Source: Glycine soja (lineage: Eukaryota > Streptophyta > Magnoliopsida > Fabales > Fabaceae). From it: 64,000 nt of DNA. The DNA lies in contig NC_041021.1 in NCBI RefSeq assembly GCF_004193775.1, positions 8,810,651 through 8,874,650 on the forward strand. Direction: 5' to 3'. The position numbers and the translations under genes were made by a program. Below, piece after piece: positions 36,372 to 47,371 of this stretch. Under the pieces are notes generated by a model. That model saw nothing but the letters and a program-made list of their open reading frames with translations, was not told where the DNA came from and made no database searches. Within the stretch, counting starts at the first letter, position 1. Each line of letters starts with the position of its first letter.

Positions 36372-36570
36372 TACTACTAAAAAAACAACATTTTACGACA
36401 GGGACTCTACAACGGTTGTTTGGGAACCACCTTAGAAAGTGGTGAGGTGGCATTTTTGTAATTATTTTAACAATAAGAGCATTTTACGACATTCATTCTA
36501 AGATGGTTAATAAAAACCGCCTTAGAATGTTATATATAATTAAATTTATGGCAGGTTTTATAAAAAACCA
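36372..36570. repeat. Left subterminal region of the outer element ('cttagaatg' type)
   Basis: Terminus tactacta, then ttttacgaca and inverted words such as acggttgtttgggaaccacc and ttctaagatggttaataaaa. These align with the right end of the inner element (45005-45223, ttttatgaca, acggttatttggg) better than with its own right end. Confidence 0.75.
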
Positions 36571-36770
36571 TCTTAATTCATTTGGATTAATAAAACAAAA
36601 TGCGTAACTCGGTGTCCCCTTTCGCGCTGAAACTCTAACCCTAGCTAGCCTCAATCAACACCGTTTCCTCTTCCACGACTCCAGAGTATTTCCTCACCAC
36701 TCCACTCTCTTTCTTTCCTCGCCACTCCACTCTCTTTCTTTCTTTCTTTTTCTCTCTCAGTGGGTAAACC

Positions 36771-37245
36771 ATGGCTTTTTTGGTGGAGAAAACCACACAA
36801 GTGGTCACGAGTACAAGGTCAATGACCTTTTGTAGGGCCACACCGATGCTCCTGCAGCATCTTCTCCACCCAAGACCACGCCGCTGCCACTATTGCACCG
36901 AGCGTGCCCTCGACTGGGTCCCCGGCGGAGGACCCAACCTCATCGTCGATCATGGTGATGACGCTACCCTCCTCATCCATGAAGGCGTCAAGGCCGAGGA
37001 ACTTTATGAGAAGACCAAGGAACTCCTCGACCCCAACTCCACTGACAACGCCGAGTTCCAGATCGTGCTTACCATCATCAGAGATGGGTTGAAGACCAAT
37101 CCCACCAGGTACCAAAGATGAAGAACGTCTTGTTGGGGTTTCTGAGGAAATCACCACTGGAGTTAAGAGGCTCTATCAAATGCAACCGAATGGCACTCTT
37201 CTCTTCCCTGCTATTAATGTGACTGACTTTGTCACCAACAACAAG
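36771..37245 (+). pseudogene. SAHH: S-adenosylhomocysteine hydrolase fragment, captured
   Basis: The start MAFLVEKTT at 36771 matches the enzyme's N-terminus, and the next codons are in a shifted frame (GHEYKVND). After a deletion comes [14 protein letters not shown], then another deletion and [60 protein letters not shown], and after a frameshift [19 protein letters not shown] sequence to a GT donor at 37246. SAHH hydrolyses S-adenosylhomocysteine in the methyl cycle and so supports DNA and histone methylation. Large parts of exon 1 are lost and the NAD-binding exon 2 is absent. GC-rich coding DNA stands out from its surroundings. Confidence 0.9.
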
Positions 37246-37478
37246 GTAATGTCTCTTTTTCCCCCAGATATAGTGCCTTTTGTGTTAAAATGTAGGATTG
37301 TGTTCATATATGTTGTTTTTGGATGGGTTTTGTGGCATTAGTGAAATGGGGTTTTGAACCTTTCAATTGCTTGACTAATGTCCTCTAAGAAGTCTGGATC
37401 GGTATTGGGTGCTATTTTAGTGTGTTTGGATCTATGTGTTGAAAAAGCTTGACTAATTATCTTATCGTTAACCCACAG

Positions 37479-37668
37479 ATGACTGATTATGATGAGTATG
37501 GCACACCTCTGGATCGAGAAACATTTATGAAAGAGCTTGAGACTTTTTACAGACAGTGATCCTTGGAATTTAAGCCTCCTAAGTTTTATGGAGAGCCACT
37601 CAATTGTCTTAAGTACGTATAATATCCCTTGTGATGCATTCATGGAATTTAAGCCTCCTAAGTTTTAC
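37479..37668 (+). pseudogene. ARID/HMG-box protein (HMGB9/15-like) exon fragment, first part
   Basis: After a cccacag acceptor the exon reads MTDYDEYGTPLDRETFMKEL, ETFYRQ-stop-SLEFKPPKFYG, EPLNCLKY and a GTATAA donor at 37617. SLEFKPPKFYGEPLNCLK is the beginning of the ARID DNA-binding domain in plant ARID-HMG proteins. The stop fits a CGA to TGA change. A 25-bp part of the exon (tggaatttaagcctcctaag onward, 37564-37588) is repeated at 37643-37667 in the following intron. The second exon is at 38464. Confidence 0.8.
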
Positions 37669-38463
37669 ACTGTAGTTGTGCTTTCAGTACTGCTGTTTGT
37701 TATGCTTTCCCTATGTTTGATGGCCTAGGTAGTGTTTATATACTCAAGAGCTACACAAACGATTGCAGACACTAGCTGTAGGCTATAGCACAAAGAGAAT
37801 TGATGTCGTGGAAGTCAAGGATTTTGTGACTTTGTCCTCAGTCCTCTTGTCAACTTTACAAAGATCCTATCATTTAGTATTTTTCATTCATCTAATAAAT
37901 CCTTTTTGAATTTGGAAAGATATGGTAGGGCTATGTTCAAATAGTTGTTGTTTGACTTGTGGAGACCTGGTAACTGCTTCAGCCTATGTGATTTCGTCTT
38001 GTACTTTCCTTATAGTAGGTTCATGAGCCATAACCCAAATTCTTTTTTTTTGTCCTATAACTTCATTTTGATTAACAGACAATTTATTTAAATTTTGGAA
38101 TAGAATGTATCATTACATTTTTAGTTTATTTGACATTTGGGTTGCCTCTTGTTAGGCTCTAGATATCATGTTGAGAATGAAAGAGAATGAGAGATACGAT
38201 GACTTGTGTCAGAATTACACAGCGGAGCATATATTTATATTAGGAGGCAAGGGGTCTTAAATACAATAATATTTACAAGAATATACAATCACTCTAGAAG
38301 ACATAATTACATAACATTTATACTACCTGGAAAAAAAATATATAATATACCATATTTACAAGTATTACTATGATTACATAATTTCCATAATGTTTTGGGT
38401 CCTTTGCCAGTTATTGATTACCAATAAGTGATAAAGTTGATCTTATTGATTGATTATATGTAG

Positions 38464-38513
38464 GTAATTGGATCCAAGTTGTGGCGGCAAGTAAGAGAGT
38501 CTTTACATTTTAG
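38464..38513 (+). pseudogene. ARID/HMG-box protein exon fragment, second part
   Basis: After a tag acceptor it reads VIGSKLWRQVRESLHF and then stops. KLWRQVGESF is the conserved second half of the ARID domain, so this is the next exon of the gene piece at 37479. No HMG-box exon follows. Confidence 0.7.
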
Positions 38514-39171
38514 CATTATTCCTTTTCAGTCTTATTGTTAAGAGAATAGCCAATGATTGGCTCAGAAATTAGTTATATAAATATCTGAATGATTGGCTCA
38601 GAAATTAGTCATATATGAGCCAAAATATTTAAGCCAAGTTTGATGCTTTACCTTCCCACTTGTGTTATCTTGCCATTGTCATGGTTTGAGTAATTCATAC
38701 TATATGATTCAACAAAACTCTGAAAACAAAAGTGACAGCATATAAATATATTTTTCCTCAAGTTTATACTGTATAATCTTACATTTTTTTCTTTTTAATT
38801 TTGTTTTATCAATATCTTAAACTAAGTTTCTTCTTGGCAGCTATAATTTGAATATTTTTAAACATTGATGCTATTATGTTTTATTATCTTAAATTGGTAA
38901 TTTTGTTCATGAGTCATTATTTAGTCTTCAGCTTCACAAGAAAATATAAGTTATATCTTTTTGTAGCATGTGTCTACTTGGTTATCATTACATTGTTAAA
39001 CGAAAGAAACTAACATTGGTATCACCAGAAATACACTTCAACCCACCAAGAGCATTTTGCTGGTAAAGGTGTTATAGTACTATTATCATTTGGCTTATGA
39101 GCACGTGCTCTATCTACTCAACTGTTAAGGTGTGTTTGGATTGCCATTTCAAGCTTCCAAACATCAGTTTG

Positions 39172-39616
39172 CACTACTACAAAGTAGGCTTTTTACATTG
39201 GTTAAAAGTGGCTTTTTACATCGGTTTTGACCCGATGTTGTAGCCAGCGATGTTTAAACATCGTCGTCCTATTACGACGGTTCAACGACTGATGTAGAAT
39301 GGCTTGGGTTCCACTACGAGTGTCAACTCAAACCCAATGTAGAGTGCTGACAATTCTACATCGGTTATTAGGTAAACCCGATGTAGAAAGCTGATGATTC
39401 TACATCGATTATTCCAATAACCGATGTAGAATGTTCAACTTTCTACATCGGGTTTCCTAATAACCGATGTAGAATCGTTAGCTTTCTACATCGGGTGTGG
39501 CTGTCAAGCATTGTAGAATGTTACCCATGGTAAAGCATTCTACATCAGTTATTCGTATAATCGATGTAGAATTGTTGAAGTATTCTACATCAGTTTGCTA
39601 TATAACTGATGTAGGA
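39172..39616. repeat. Left subterminal repeats of the inner element ('tctacatcggtt' type)
   Basis: Inverted pairs of tctacatcggtta and aaccgatgtaga, plus a cgtcgtcctattacgacg block also present, with one difference, at the right end of the outer element (about 51916-51935). The palindromes are nearly perfect around 39355-39480. Confidence 0.8.
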
Positions 39617-40373
39617 TAATTTTTTTTAAAATTTTTTTGCTTTTTATTTATGAATGGCAATAACAATATATTCAAATATAATTTTTTTTCTTGACGCTCA
39701 TACTTTAACCTGGTCAGATTTCTATCATAGATTATGCTACCATGAGCAATATCCCAACGCAATGCCGGTTAGCCCGTTATCAACCTAGGACAATGGACTG
39801 CAATTAAAAAGAGTACCAGAAAAAAACAGAAACTTGAACATAAATGACTCAGCAAAGCCAAATGGTAAAAAAGAAAAAAGAAAAACATGAGAAGAAAAAA
39901 ATTGCAATGAGGGCACAGAAGTTCGTATCTATATCATATAAAGTTGACTATATTTTTTTACCCATTTTATAGTGACCATAAATATAATATATAATAGATT
40001 TATAAAACAAGAAAAATGATGCTAAGAATGGTAGATGTACAGTATAAAGTTATTAGATGAAAACATATCTAACCGGATGAATTTCGAACGCTGCTCATGA
40101 CTGGCATCTGGTCCAGGTTTTGTATATCCTTTGGGAAATATGCCTCATGAATTGAATAAGCAGAAGAATAAAGAAAAAAAAAAGAGCTTGGAAACGACTT
40201 TTGTATAAACTACCAGCAAACCACAACCTACTTCACAGATTAAATATTTGTATTTTGGAGACAATATATTACCTTCCTTCATAGGCAAATAGAAAATTAC
40301 AAGCAACCACACCAACTAACCAATTTAGGCAGAACTCCTTTATGAACACAAAGCATGTCAAGATTGTACATAC
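39617..40373. other. Unassigned DNA inside the inner element
   Basis: One exon-like block on the minus strand near 40080-40147 reads FPKGYTKPGPDASHEQRSKF between a possible AG acceptor and a GT donor. I do not recognise it. The rest is AT-rich. Confidence 0.3.
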
Positions 40374-40491
40374 CTCTGCTTTATCATCAACTGTGACCAC
40401 TTTAAATGGATGCCAAGCTGAATTCTTCATATTTTCCTGCCACAAAGAACAAAGCTCGACACCTTTGGTCCCAGCTTCTTCAAGCGGAAAT
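40374..40491 (-). pseudogene. Factor-of-DNA-methylation/IDN2 XH-domain exon fragment
   Basis: The minus strand reads RFPLEEAGTKGVELCSLWQE, then NMKNSAWHPFKVVTVDDKAE and a GT donor at 40373. CSLWQE..... WHPFK is the signature of the XH domain at the C-terminus of plant FDM/IDN2 proteins, which bind double-stranded RNA and act in RNA-directed DNA methylation. Only this exon is present. It is open through the XH signature, but without a start and without the XS domain it cannot be functional as it stands. Confidence 0.85.
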
Positions 40492-40990
40492 CTACTCACA
40501 CAAAATAGAATTTCAAAATTCTTATTTCCATCAGAAAGGTGAACAGAATCTTCTTGCAAACATATTCACAGGTTAGCATAATTAGATGCAGGAAGAGAAG
40601 CAGTTGCTTTTCAGAGTGGAATGTGATAGAATCAACGAAGAGAAAAGTTAAGCCATGGAATCTGAGTGAAAGATATAACTAGGATTTTCTTAAATGCATC
40701 CAAGGCCAAGGTATAGTTTGCTAAATTAAAATACTCCTAAAAAAGGTCAGGGTAAATTAGCAAATCTCTATATATGGATAGAGAAAAGAGGACCAGGGGA
40801 TATACTTTTATCAGGGAGAAAGTAAACAGGGTACATAAAAATATATTTTTTAAAAAAGAGAATTAAATGGACAACTAAATAAAAAAGAGAGTCACGTCTT
40901 TTATATAATTTCTTCACAAAAGAGCATAAAAATAGACAAAAGTTGGAGTTGATGGGAAAGGTACATAATTAATTATGGCTATATACATAA

Positions 40991-41696
40991 TCAATTACTT
41001 CTTCGCGACACTACTTGTTGTATTTCGTTGAATGTCTTAGAAATAATGACTAACTGGGAGCAGGTTGTGTGTTTATCTCCAAGCTGGATAAGCAACAGAG
41101 GGAGCTCTCTAATCCATGCGAGTAAAGCATCTTGAAGTTCTAAATTTTCGGGATTGCTTGTCTCTATGGAAAGCATGCTTTCAATCTAGATTTGAACCAA
41201 AGACAAAAATAAATGTTAGTATGGAAAGGGAGAGAAGAGGAACGAATAAATTGCTTTCATAAGATTATCCAAAAGTCAAGAATTTCATTTCAAAGAAGTT
41301 CCTAAAATGATATGAAGTCAAATTTACGAGGGTTAGCATATCTTCAATAGCAGAAACACAGGCCAATTTCACCAAGGAACCTGGCTTGCTTTCCCTAAAT
41401 GTCTGGGTAAAAGCCTGCAAGTGCCACAATTTCATGCTAATAGCAACATCAAAACCTTTGGAAAGGAAAAACATAATTACCATAAACATGGTACAAAATG
41501 ACATGGAACAATTAAAAATCATGCAATCGATTTGAACTGTAGCAACCAAAATTAAGCACCGCGGAAGAAGATGAAGCGGCCATGCAAGAAACCCTAGTGA
41601 AAGTCGCTGCGGAAGGTGCAATGGATTTGAATTTAAGGAAGGCGGTAGAAAGAAAAGGAGCAGGGGCACGGGAAAGAAGAGTGAATCGCATTCCAC
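40991..41696 (-). pseudogene. Unidentified helical-protein gene fragment
   Basis: Two exon-like blocks on the minus strand are ESKPGSLVKLACVSAIEDML (about 41395-41330) and LQDALLAWIRELPLLLIQLG followed by DKHTTCSQLV (41176-40991, preceded by a splice-like AG). The helical, HEAT-like character and the phrase WIRELP...LGDKH faintly recall TEX10/IPI1 ribosome-assembly proteins. I would not assign it without a search. Confidence 0.4.
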
Positions 41697-41699
41697 TAA

Positions 41700-42690
41700 C
41701 TAATTAATTAATTCCTATTCACTTCTCTTGTCTCTCCAAATTTTGTTGAAACTTCACACTTGGTGGCAATAAAAGGATGGGGAGATGTGAAAATAAAAAA
41801 AAAAATTAAGAAGCCTCGTTTGAAAATAGATATTTTGTAATTAAACTATCTTACTGGCATAATCAGTTCCAGCTAACTCAATCTTATTTTATATTATCAT
41901 AATCTTTATCGTCAGATTATAAATCTTATTTCTATCTTCATGTTTCAATTTTAAAATTATTTAAAGTGATCTTTTTTTATACATACATGTTTCTGCTTGA
42001 CACTAACACTTAAGTAACCCAAAAATCATGCAGATCAGAAAATCATATCTAAATCAAGAAATTTCATTTCTTCCTATTTACTGCACAAATAACAGACAAG
42101 TTGTATTATGCATGTGTTAAATTTATAATTAATTACAACATTAAATAAAGGCCTGGCTGTTACAATAGGAGTAAAAGGCATTAAGTAGGCTGCTAGTTAA
42201 TGAAAAAATGTACTACGCTAGCGTAAAACTTTTTTTTTTCATTTTTTATAGTTAAACATTTATTTGTTTTTTTATATATGTGTACATGTACGTGTACCAT
42301 TTTGTGTATACACTTAAACCATATTTTCTACATTTATATGAGTGTATGTTTATACATTTTATACATATTTGATTTGATTCGATTCGATTCGTATATGATA
42401 GTATACTTTAAGTCGTATTTTATATATATTTTTATTGCACCAAATGGAAAACAGGGAAATCTATATTAAAATGTTCAAAGCAACACCATTATTATTGGGT
42501 TACAAATAATTTCAAATTCAAATGAAACTTTTCAGTTGATTGGTTGAGTAACAAATGTGAGATTGGATGTAACAGACACAAGTCTTATCCCATGAGCAAA
42601 ATTATATATATATATACATAAAAACTCTTGAGCATTAGAATTCACCTTTCAAATCCTGCACAATATTGGATGTATACAATCATGATAAAG
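41700..42690. other. Non-coding DNA downstream of TMA7
   Basis: AT-rich DNA with no coding block seen. Part of it should be the 3' flank of TMA7. Confidence 0.4.
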
Positions 42691-42695
42691 AGCCC

Positions 42696-44157
42696 TTATT
42701 TCTTTCCACTTTTCTTGAGCCCAAAACCTCCAAAGCTTCCTTTATGTTGCGCCTTGGCTTTCAACTCCTTTAGCGCCTGCACAATACAAGCAACATGATT
42801 AAGTATAAATAAGGTCATTATTAGAAATGATGACTAGTATGTACTAACTTACAATACAATATCTGACCTTCTCCTCTTCCTTATTCTTCTGAATGTTAGC
42901 CATGTCAACCTACAAAATACCGACACAAATAAATTGCAAGGTCATAACCAGATTCAGAAGTTGTGTTTGTGTGTAAAACCAACAAGAATAAACCATATGT
43001 TGATCATGGTCAAAACCAAAATTTCACAATAAAACGAAGAAACAAATACTTAAGAAACCATTCTAAAACAAAAACAGGAAAGATAAAACAGGTTCTTGGA
43101 GTGCCTCTCCCCTTTGCTCTCAAGTCTCAATAACTTCTTCTCCACATCTATGAACCAAACACCCCCTTGTCTCTCAAGTATAATATTTATATCACACCCC
43201 TTCATTTTAATTGTTAATCAGACAACACATGTTACTATCAGTTGGACAGTTGTTAAAAGAACAACAATTCCTCTATGCTCCCCCTCTTACCCTTCTAACA
43301 TGCATTGACCCACTTAACTGTGAGCTTACTATCATCAACATGATTACAATGCCAAAACAATTGAATCCTGTCACTTCAAACAGAAAGCAAAATGCATGAA
43401 AACAAGCATAAAACAATTGCAACGTGGAAACAATAGGTACTTCCTAGAGTGACCCAAGTTGGTTAGTTCTGTTTGCTTATGCAGAATGCAACATGGAAAC
43501 AATAAAACAAATGGATAACGAGTTAGAAAATGAAAGCTCAAGTGAAAACCTAACTTGCAGTGCATACAAGGGATGAAGAGAGAGAGAGAGAGAGCAGTGT
43601 TACCAAAAACTAACATGGCAATTTATTTTTGATAAGTGCAAAATTAAAATTTTCTAATTCTTCAATAGACATCGCAACAGCCAGAATAGTAGCAATATAA
43701 ATTAAATGAATTTGTATTCAACCTTTGGAAAGATTCATATTGAAAACAACCAATAATTCAACCAAGCCTAAAAATCTCAACCCTGTGTTATCTCTTCCTT
43801 GAACTTATTGCCAATTCTTAATCTGAAGCCCATCAAGTATGGAAATTCTAATCTTTGACCACGATAAATAAAATATTTTTTTTAAAAAAAAAACAAGATA
43901 ACTCCAAAGGGAATTTCAATGAAATACCTCGTCGTAATCCTTCTTATCAGACTTGGGTTTCTTCAAAGGCTTAGCTTTTCCACCTAAAAGCCCAAAAGAG
44001 GGGGAAAAATAAGAAATCGATCATATAAATTGCAAACCAAAGAATCTTAGTCTTTATCAATAGATATGAATTTCAGGGTTCAAATCAATTAAATGATCAA
44101 AATCAGGAGTTTGAGGGATGGAGAAAGAAGAAAAACAATACCTTGCTTGGTCGACAT
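42696..44157 (-). CDS. TMA7: TMA7 (translation machinery-associated protein 7), complete four-exon gene
   Basis: Exons on the minus strand are 44157-44142, 43983-43928, 42909-42868 and 42776-42696. All introns have GT-AG borders and the joined frame is open, giving 64 residues plus TAA. The protein starts MSTKQGGKAKPLK, continues with DMANIQKNKEEEK and ends GGFGLKKSGKK. This is the normal length and both conserved ends of TMA7 (CCDC72 homologue), a small, lysine-rich, ribosome-associated protein of unknown exact role found across eukaryotes. It lies inside a CACTA-type capture element, downstream of a helicase exon in the same direction. Whether it is transcribed cannot be told from sequence; its own upstream DNA is short (about 390 bp to the helicase exon). 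Confidence 0.9.
43575..43594. repeat. (GA)n microsatellite in a TMA7 intron
   Basis: A run of about ten GA units in the second intron of TMA7. Confidence 0.9.
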
Positions 44158-44552
44158 GGTTGCGATGCGGAGCTAGGGTTTGGTCTGAACATAAAAACGA
44201 CAGACACGTATATGTTGAAAATTACCTGGATGCTTCTATTTTGTGTTTTTCGACAATGTTTTGCTGCTTCAAAATCAAAATCTGGCGGCTTGAGTCTTCA
44301 CGCTTGTTGTACTTCTCTTCATAACTTTCCTCTTGGTTATCTTGTATGTTCTGTTCATCTTAATGGTGTAATGTACTTGTGTTATCTATTAAAAAATTAA
44401 TAGGCCTTACAATGGGAATTTCTTTTGGCTTCTTGTCAGACAAATATTGACGAACCTCGCAACATCAATTAACAAAGCAGAAAACCTATTAACAAAAAAT
44501 AAGTCACAATTTTTCCCAACGAAAACTAATGAACACAACAAATAGACATTAC

Positions 44553-44871
44553 CTGAATGGGAAAGAGCTTCGCAATCCCTTTCTTGGCTAGAGCATCTAC
44601 GATTTGCGGAGCGATCCCGAGATTTGCGATCACTAGTCCTTCGTCACTGTCCGTGCCACTAACCTCCTCATAGTTAGAGTAGTCGCGCTCGACGGCGAAC
44701 TGCGCCGCGCGGAACCGCCGACACCCAAAAATTCAACGGTCTGGGCTTCGTGTGAATGGTTTGGGATCCATCGCAGGAGACACCGTACCTATCGGTGGGG
44801 AACCTGCGAGGAAGCAGCTTGACGGAGGCGAGAGCGGTGAAGAAGCGGCGTGAGATTATGAAAGAGGATAT
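44553..44871 (-). pseudogene. DEAD-box RNA helicase (RH53/RH9-like) first-exon fragment
   Basis: The minus strand reads SSFIISRRFFTALASVKLLP, later AQFAVERDYSNYEEVSGTDS, then IANLGIAPQIVDALAKKGIA and KLFPIQ before a GT donor at 44552. This is the organelle-targeting N-terminus and Q motif (LFPIQ) of the plant mitochondrial-type helicases related to Arabidopsis RH9/RH53. The expected ATG is ATA, and one base is missing before AQFAV, so the frame is broken. Walker A and DEAD motifs are absent. Its donor points toward TMA7, so a chimeric transcript is possible. Confidence 0.82.
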
Positions 44872-45004
44872 TTTGAGAGAGTGTGTGTGTGTGAGAGAGA
44901 AGGATGAACGTCAAGCCCTTTCCAATTCTTTCTTCTGGCTTGTTCTGTGTGTCCAACTTAGCCCTGGGTGTGCACACGTGGTAATTAACCACTGGGAACA
45001 AAGG

Positions 45005-45223
45005 CGGTTTTATCTTAAGACCGTCGTTGTTGTTTTGTCTATAATTACCAAATTGCCACCCAAGTATATTCTAAGGCGGTTATTAACAACCGTCTTAGAA
45101 TGTGTGTTGTAAAAAGAAATTTTAGATATCCTAATTACAAGTTTTTCACCGAGTCACATTCTAAGACGGTCCCAAATAACCGTCTTAGAATGTTTGTCAT
45201 AAAAAGCTAAATTTCTAGTAGTG
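45005..45223. repeat. Right subterminal repeats of the inner element ('cttagaatg' type)
   Basis: Inverted words such as cattctaagacggt and accgtcttagaatg, ending ctaaatttctagtagtg. They match the left end of the outer element at 36372 better than the left end of its own element at 39172. Confidence 0.78.
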
Positions 45224-45758
45224 TTGAAAGAAGGAGCTCTTGTATTGAATTTAAAGAGAATGTTGTTGGTTATGTTGGATGTAACTTTTTCCCAAACACA
45301 TTAAATTAATCTTGACTATTGCAATCTCTATTTGCAAACCTGAATTTTCTCTTTTCTTAAAGGGGATGAAAATACTAGACATTTTTAAAAAAAAAAAAAA
45401 ACTTACTTGGCACTTTATAGAGAAGTCATTAGTCTTAAAAGCCAAAGCAATATATTAGGAAGGGTGAGCCTCTACTACAAATAAGGGGTTAGTGTTTCAC
45501 AGGTCATAGGCCTATGGTTTGATCCAAAATCTATACAATATCAATTAGGATTTATCAGCTAATAAATGATAATTCATATTCGAAGTTGGGAGAAAATTGC
45601 AGCCAATTATAACTAATATCAACTGATATTTTTTTTCTAGTACAAATCAGTTGCAATGTCACATCATGTTCTTTATGGTCTCTATGTATTTGTAATTAAA
45701 ATTCATTCTTATGCATCCAGTGTGTAACAATATTATCTAATTTCAGTGAAGTCTGATT

Positions 45759-47371
45759 TGTTGGATCAAGTGGCCTCGGATTAATTAAGAAGGGGGGTTG
45801 AATTAATTATTGATGAATCTTTACTAATTAAAAATTTAACCTTCTTAATGTTACTAAACTCAATTAGGCTTTTACTATAATGTTGAGAAAGTAAAGAACA
45901 AAAATAGAAACTTAATCAAAAGTAAAAGCGATAATTAAAGTGCACAGTGGAAATTAAAGAGTGTAGGGAAGAAGAAGACAAACACAAGAGTTTTATACTG
46001 GTTCGGAAACAACTCGTGCCTACATCCAATCCCCAAGCGACCTACGGTCCTTGAGATTTCTTTTCAACCTTGTAAAATTTTTTACAAGCAAAGATCCACA
46101 AGGGATGTACCCTTCCTTGTTCTCTTTGAACAACCTAGTGGATGTACCCTTCACTAGAACTGATCCACAACAGATGTACCCTCTCTTGTTCTCAGTTACA
46201 ACAACCCAAGTAGATGTACCCTTTACTTGAACCACAAAGGATGTACCCTCTACTTGTACCACAAAGGATGTACCCTCCAATGTGTTAAGACAAAGTTCTC
46301 AGGTGGTTAGTCCTTTGAAACTTTGTGAAAGGGATACAAAAGATATTTCAGGCGGCTAGTCCTTTGAAATCTTTTGTATAAGGGAAAGGGAAGAATCAAA
46401 AGAATTCTTAGACTGTGTCGTTTTGAATTCTTTGACAAGGGAGAAGGGAGACACAAAAGAATTCAGGCGATTAGTCCTTTGTTCTTTTGGAAAAGGGAGA
46501 AGAGAGACACAAAAAGAATTCAGGCAGTTAGTCCTTGGCGAATTATTTTTGGCAAAGGGAGAAGAGAAAAAAGATTAATAGCACAAGTTTTTGAACAAAG
46601 AACTTTTCTTGGAAGAGAAAGTGTTGATCAAAAACTTTTAGAAAGATGAAGAAAAGAAACCAGAAAGTTTTGATGAAAGAGATGAAAGATAGATTGAAAG
46701 AGATGATTGAGATGAATAATATAATGTTTCAAGCCAAGGTCACATATTTATAGTTTCTTGATGACTCAAGTCAAAACTTGTAACTCTTGGTAATTCCTTT
46801 AAAACTAATTACTTAAAAAGTTATGACTTTTGAAAGAATCTTCAGAAACAAGTCACTTGAAGAATTATGACTTTTGGAAATGAATTTTTCGAAAACAATC
46901 ACTGGTAATGGATTACCATTAAGGTGTAATCGATTACACATCAACAGATGTGACTCTTCATTTTGAATTTTGAAAATCTTAACGTTTTAAAACACTGGCA
47001 ATCGATTACATGTTTATGGTAATCGATTACAACTTTGTAAATTAGTTTGAAAAACAATGCTGGCTACTGGTAATCGATTACTACCTTCTGGTAATCGATT
47101 ACCAGAGAGTAAAACTCTTTGGTAAAAGATTTTGTGAAAACTTCATGTGCTACTCAATGTTTTGAAAAAAAATTTAATACTTATCTTGATTGATTCTTCT
47201 CTTGAAACTTGAATTCATCTTTTCTTGAATCTTGAAATAAAATTTCTCTTGATTCTTGAATTGTTCTTGATTTAATCTTGAAATCATTCTTTGGGCTTTT
47301 TGTCATCATCTTTGTCATTATCAAAACTTCTTGAATCAACTTGATTCAACATCATGAAGCTTGCTTCTACA
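45759..47371 (-). repeat. Solo LTR, 1613 bp
   Basis: Borders are tgttggatcaag on the left and gcttctaca on the right, flanked by tgatt at 45754-45758 and 47372-47376, a 5-bp duplication. On the minus strand a TATA-like ctataaatatg (about 46742-46752) precedes a CT-rich leader, so the LTR faces left. It contains several tandem copies of a block around ggatgtaccctc (46100-46280) and of a block around attcaggcgattagtccttt (46300-46540). No internal sequence remains. A 3' part of the same family lies at 21656-22106. Confidence 0.88.

Larger units (their letters stand above)
39172..45223. mobile_element. Inner CACTA-type capture element with an intact TMA7 gene
   Basis: The left end cactactacaaagtaggc and the reverse-complemented right end cactactagaaatttagc share about 20 of 25 bases. 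The flanks are ttg (39169-39171) and ttg (45224-45226), a perfect 3-bp duplication. Joining the flanks restores a small TIR element: tgtgtttgga at about 39131 faces tcccaaacaca at about 45293. Contents on the minus strand are a DEAD-box helicase exon, a complete TMA7 gene, an unassigned helical fragment and an XH-domain exon. No transposase gene is present. Confidence 0.75.

Noticed and set aside
38160..38440. Possible Ty1/copia LTR and primer-binding site (ggctctagatatcatgttga).
   Set aside because: It resembles a reversed initiator-methionine primer site next to an LTR start, but I could not find the other LTR border or a target duplication.
36372..45223. Reading 36372-45223 and 39172-52025 as two complete elements, on the basis of matching subterminal repeats.
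   Set aside because: The two would overlap without nesting, and neither has matching flanks (aca against ttg; ttg against ata). The alternative pairing has a ttg duplication and a restored LINE frame.
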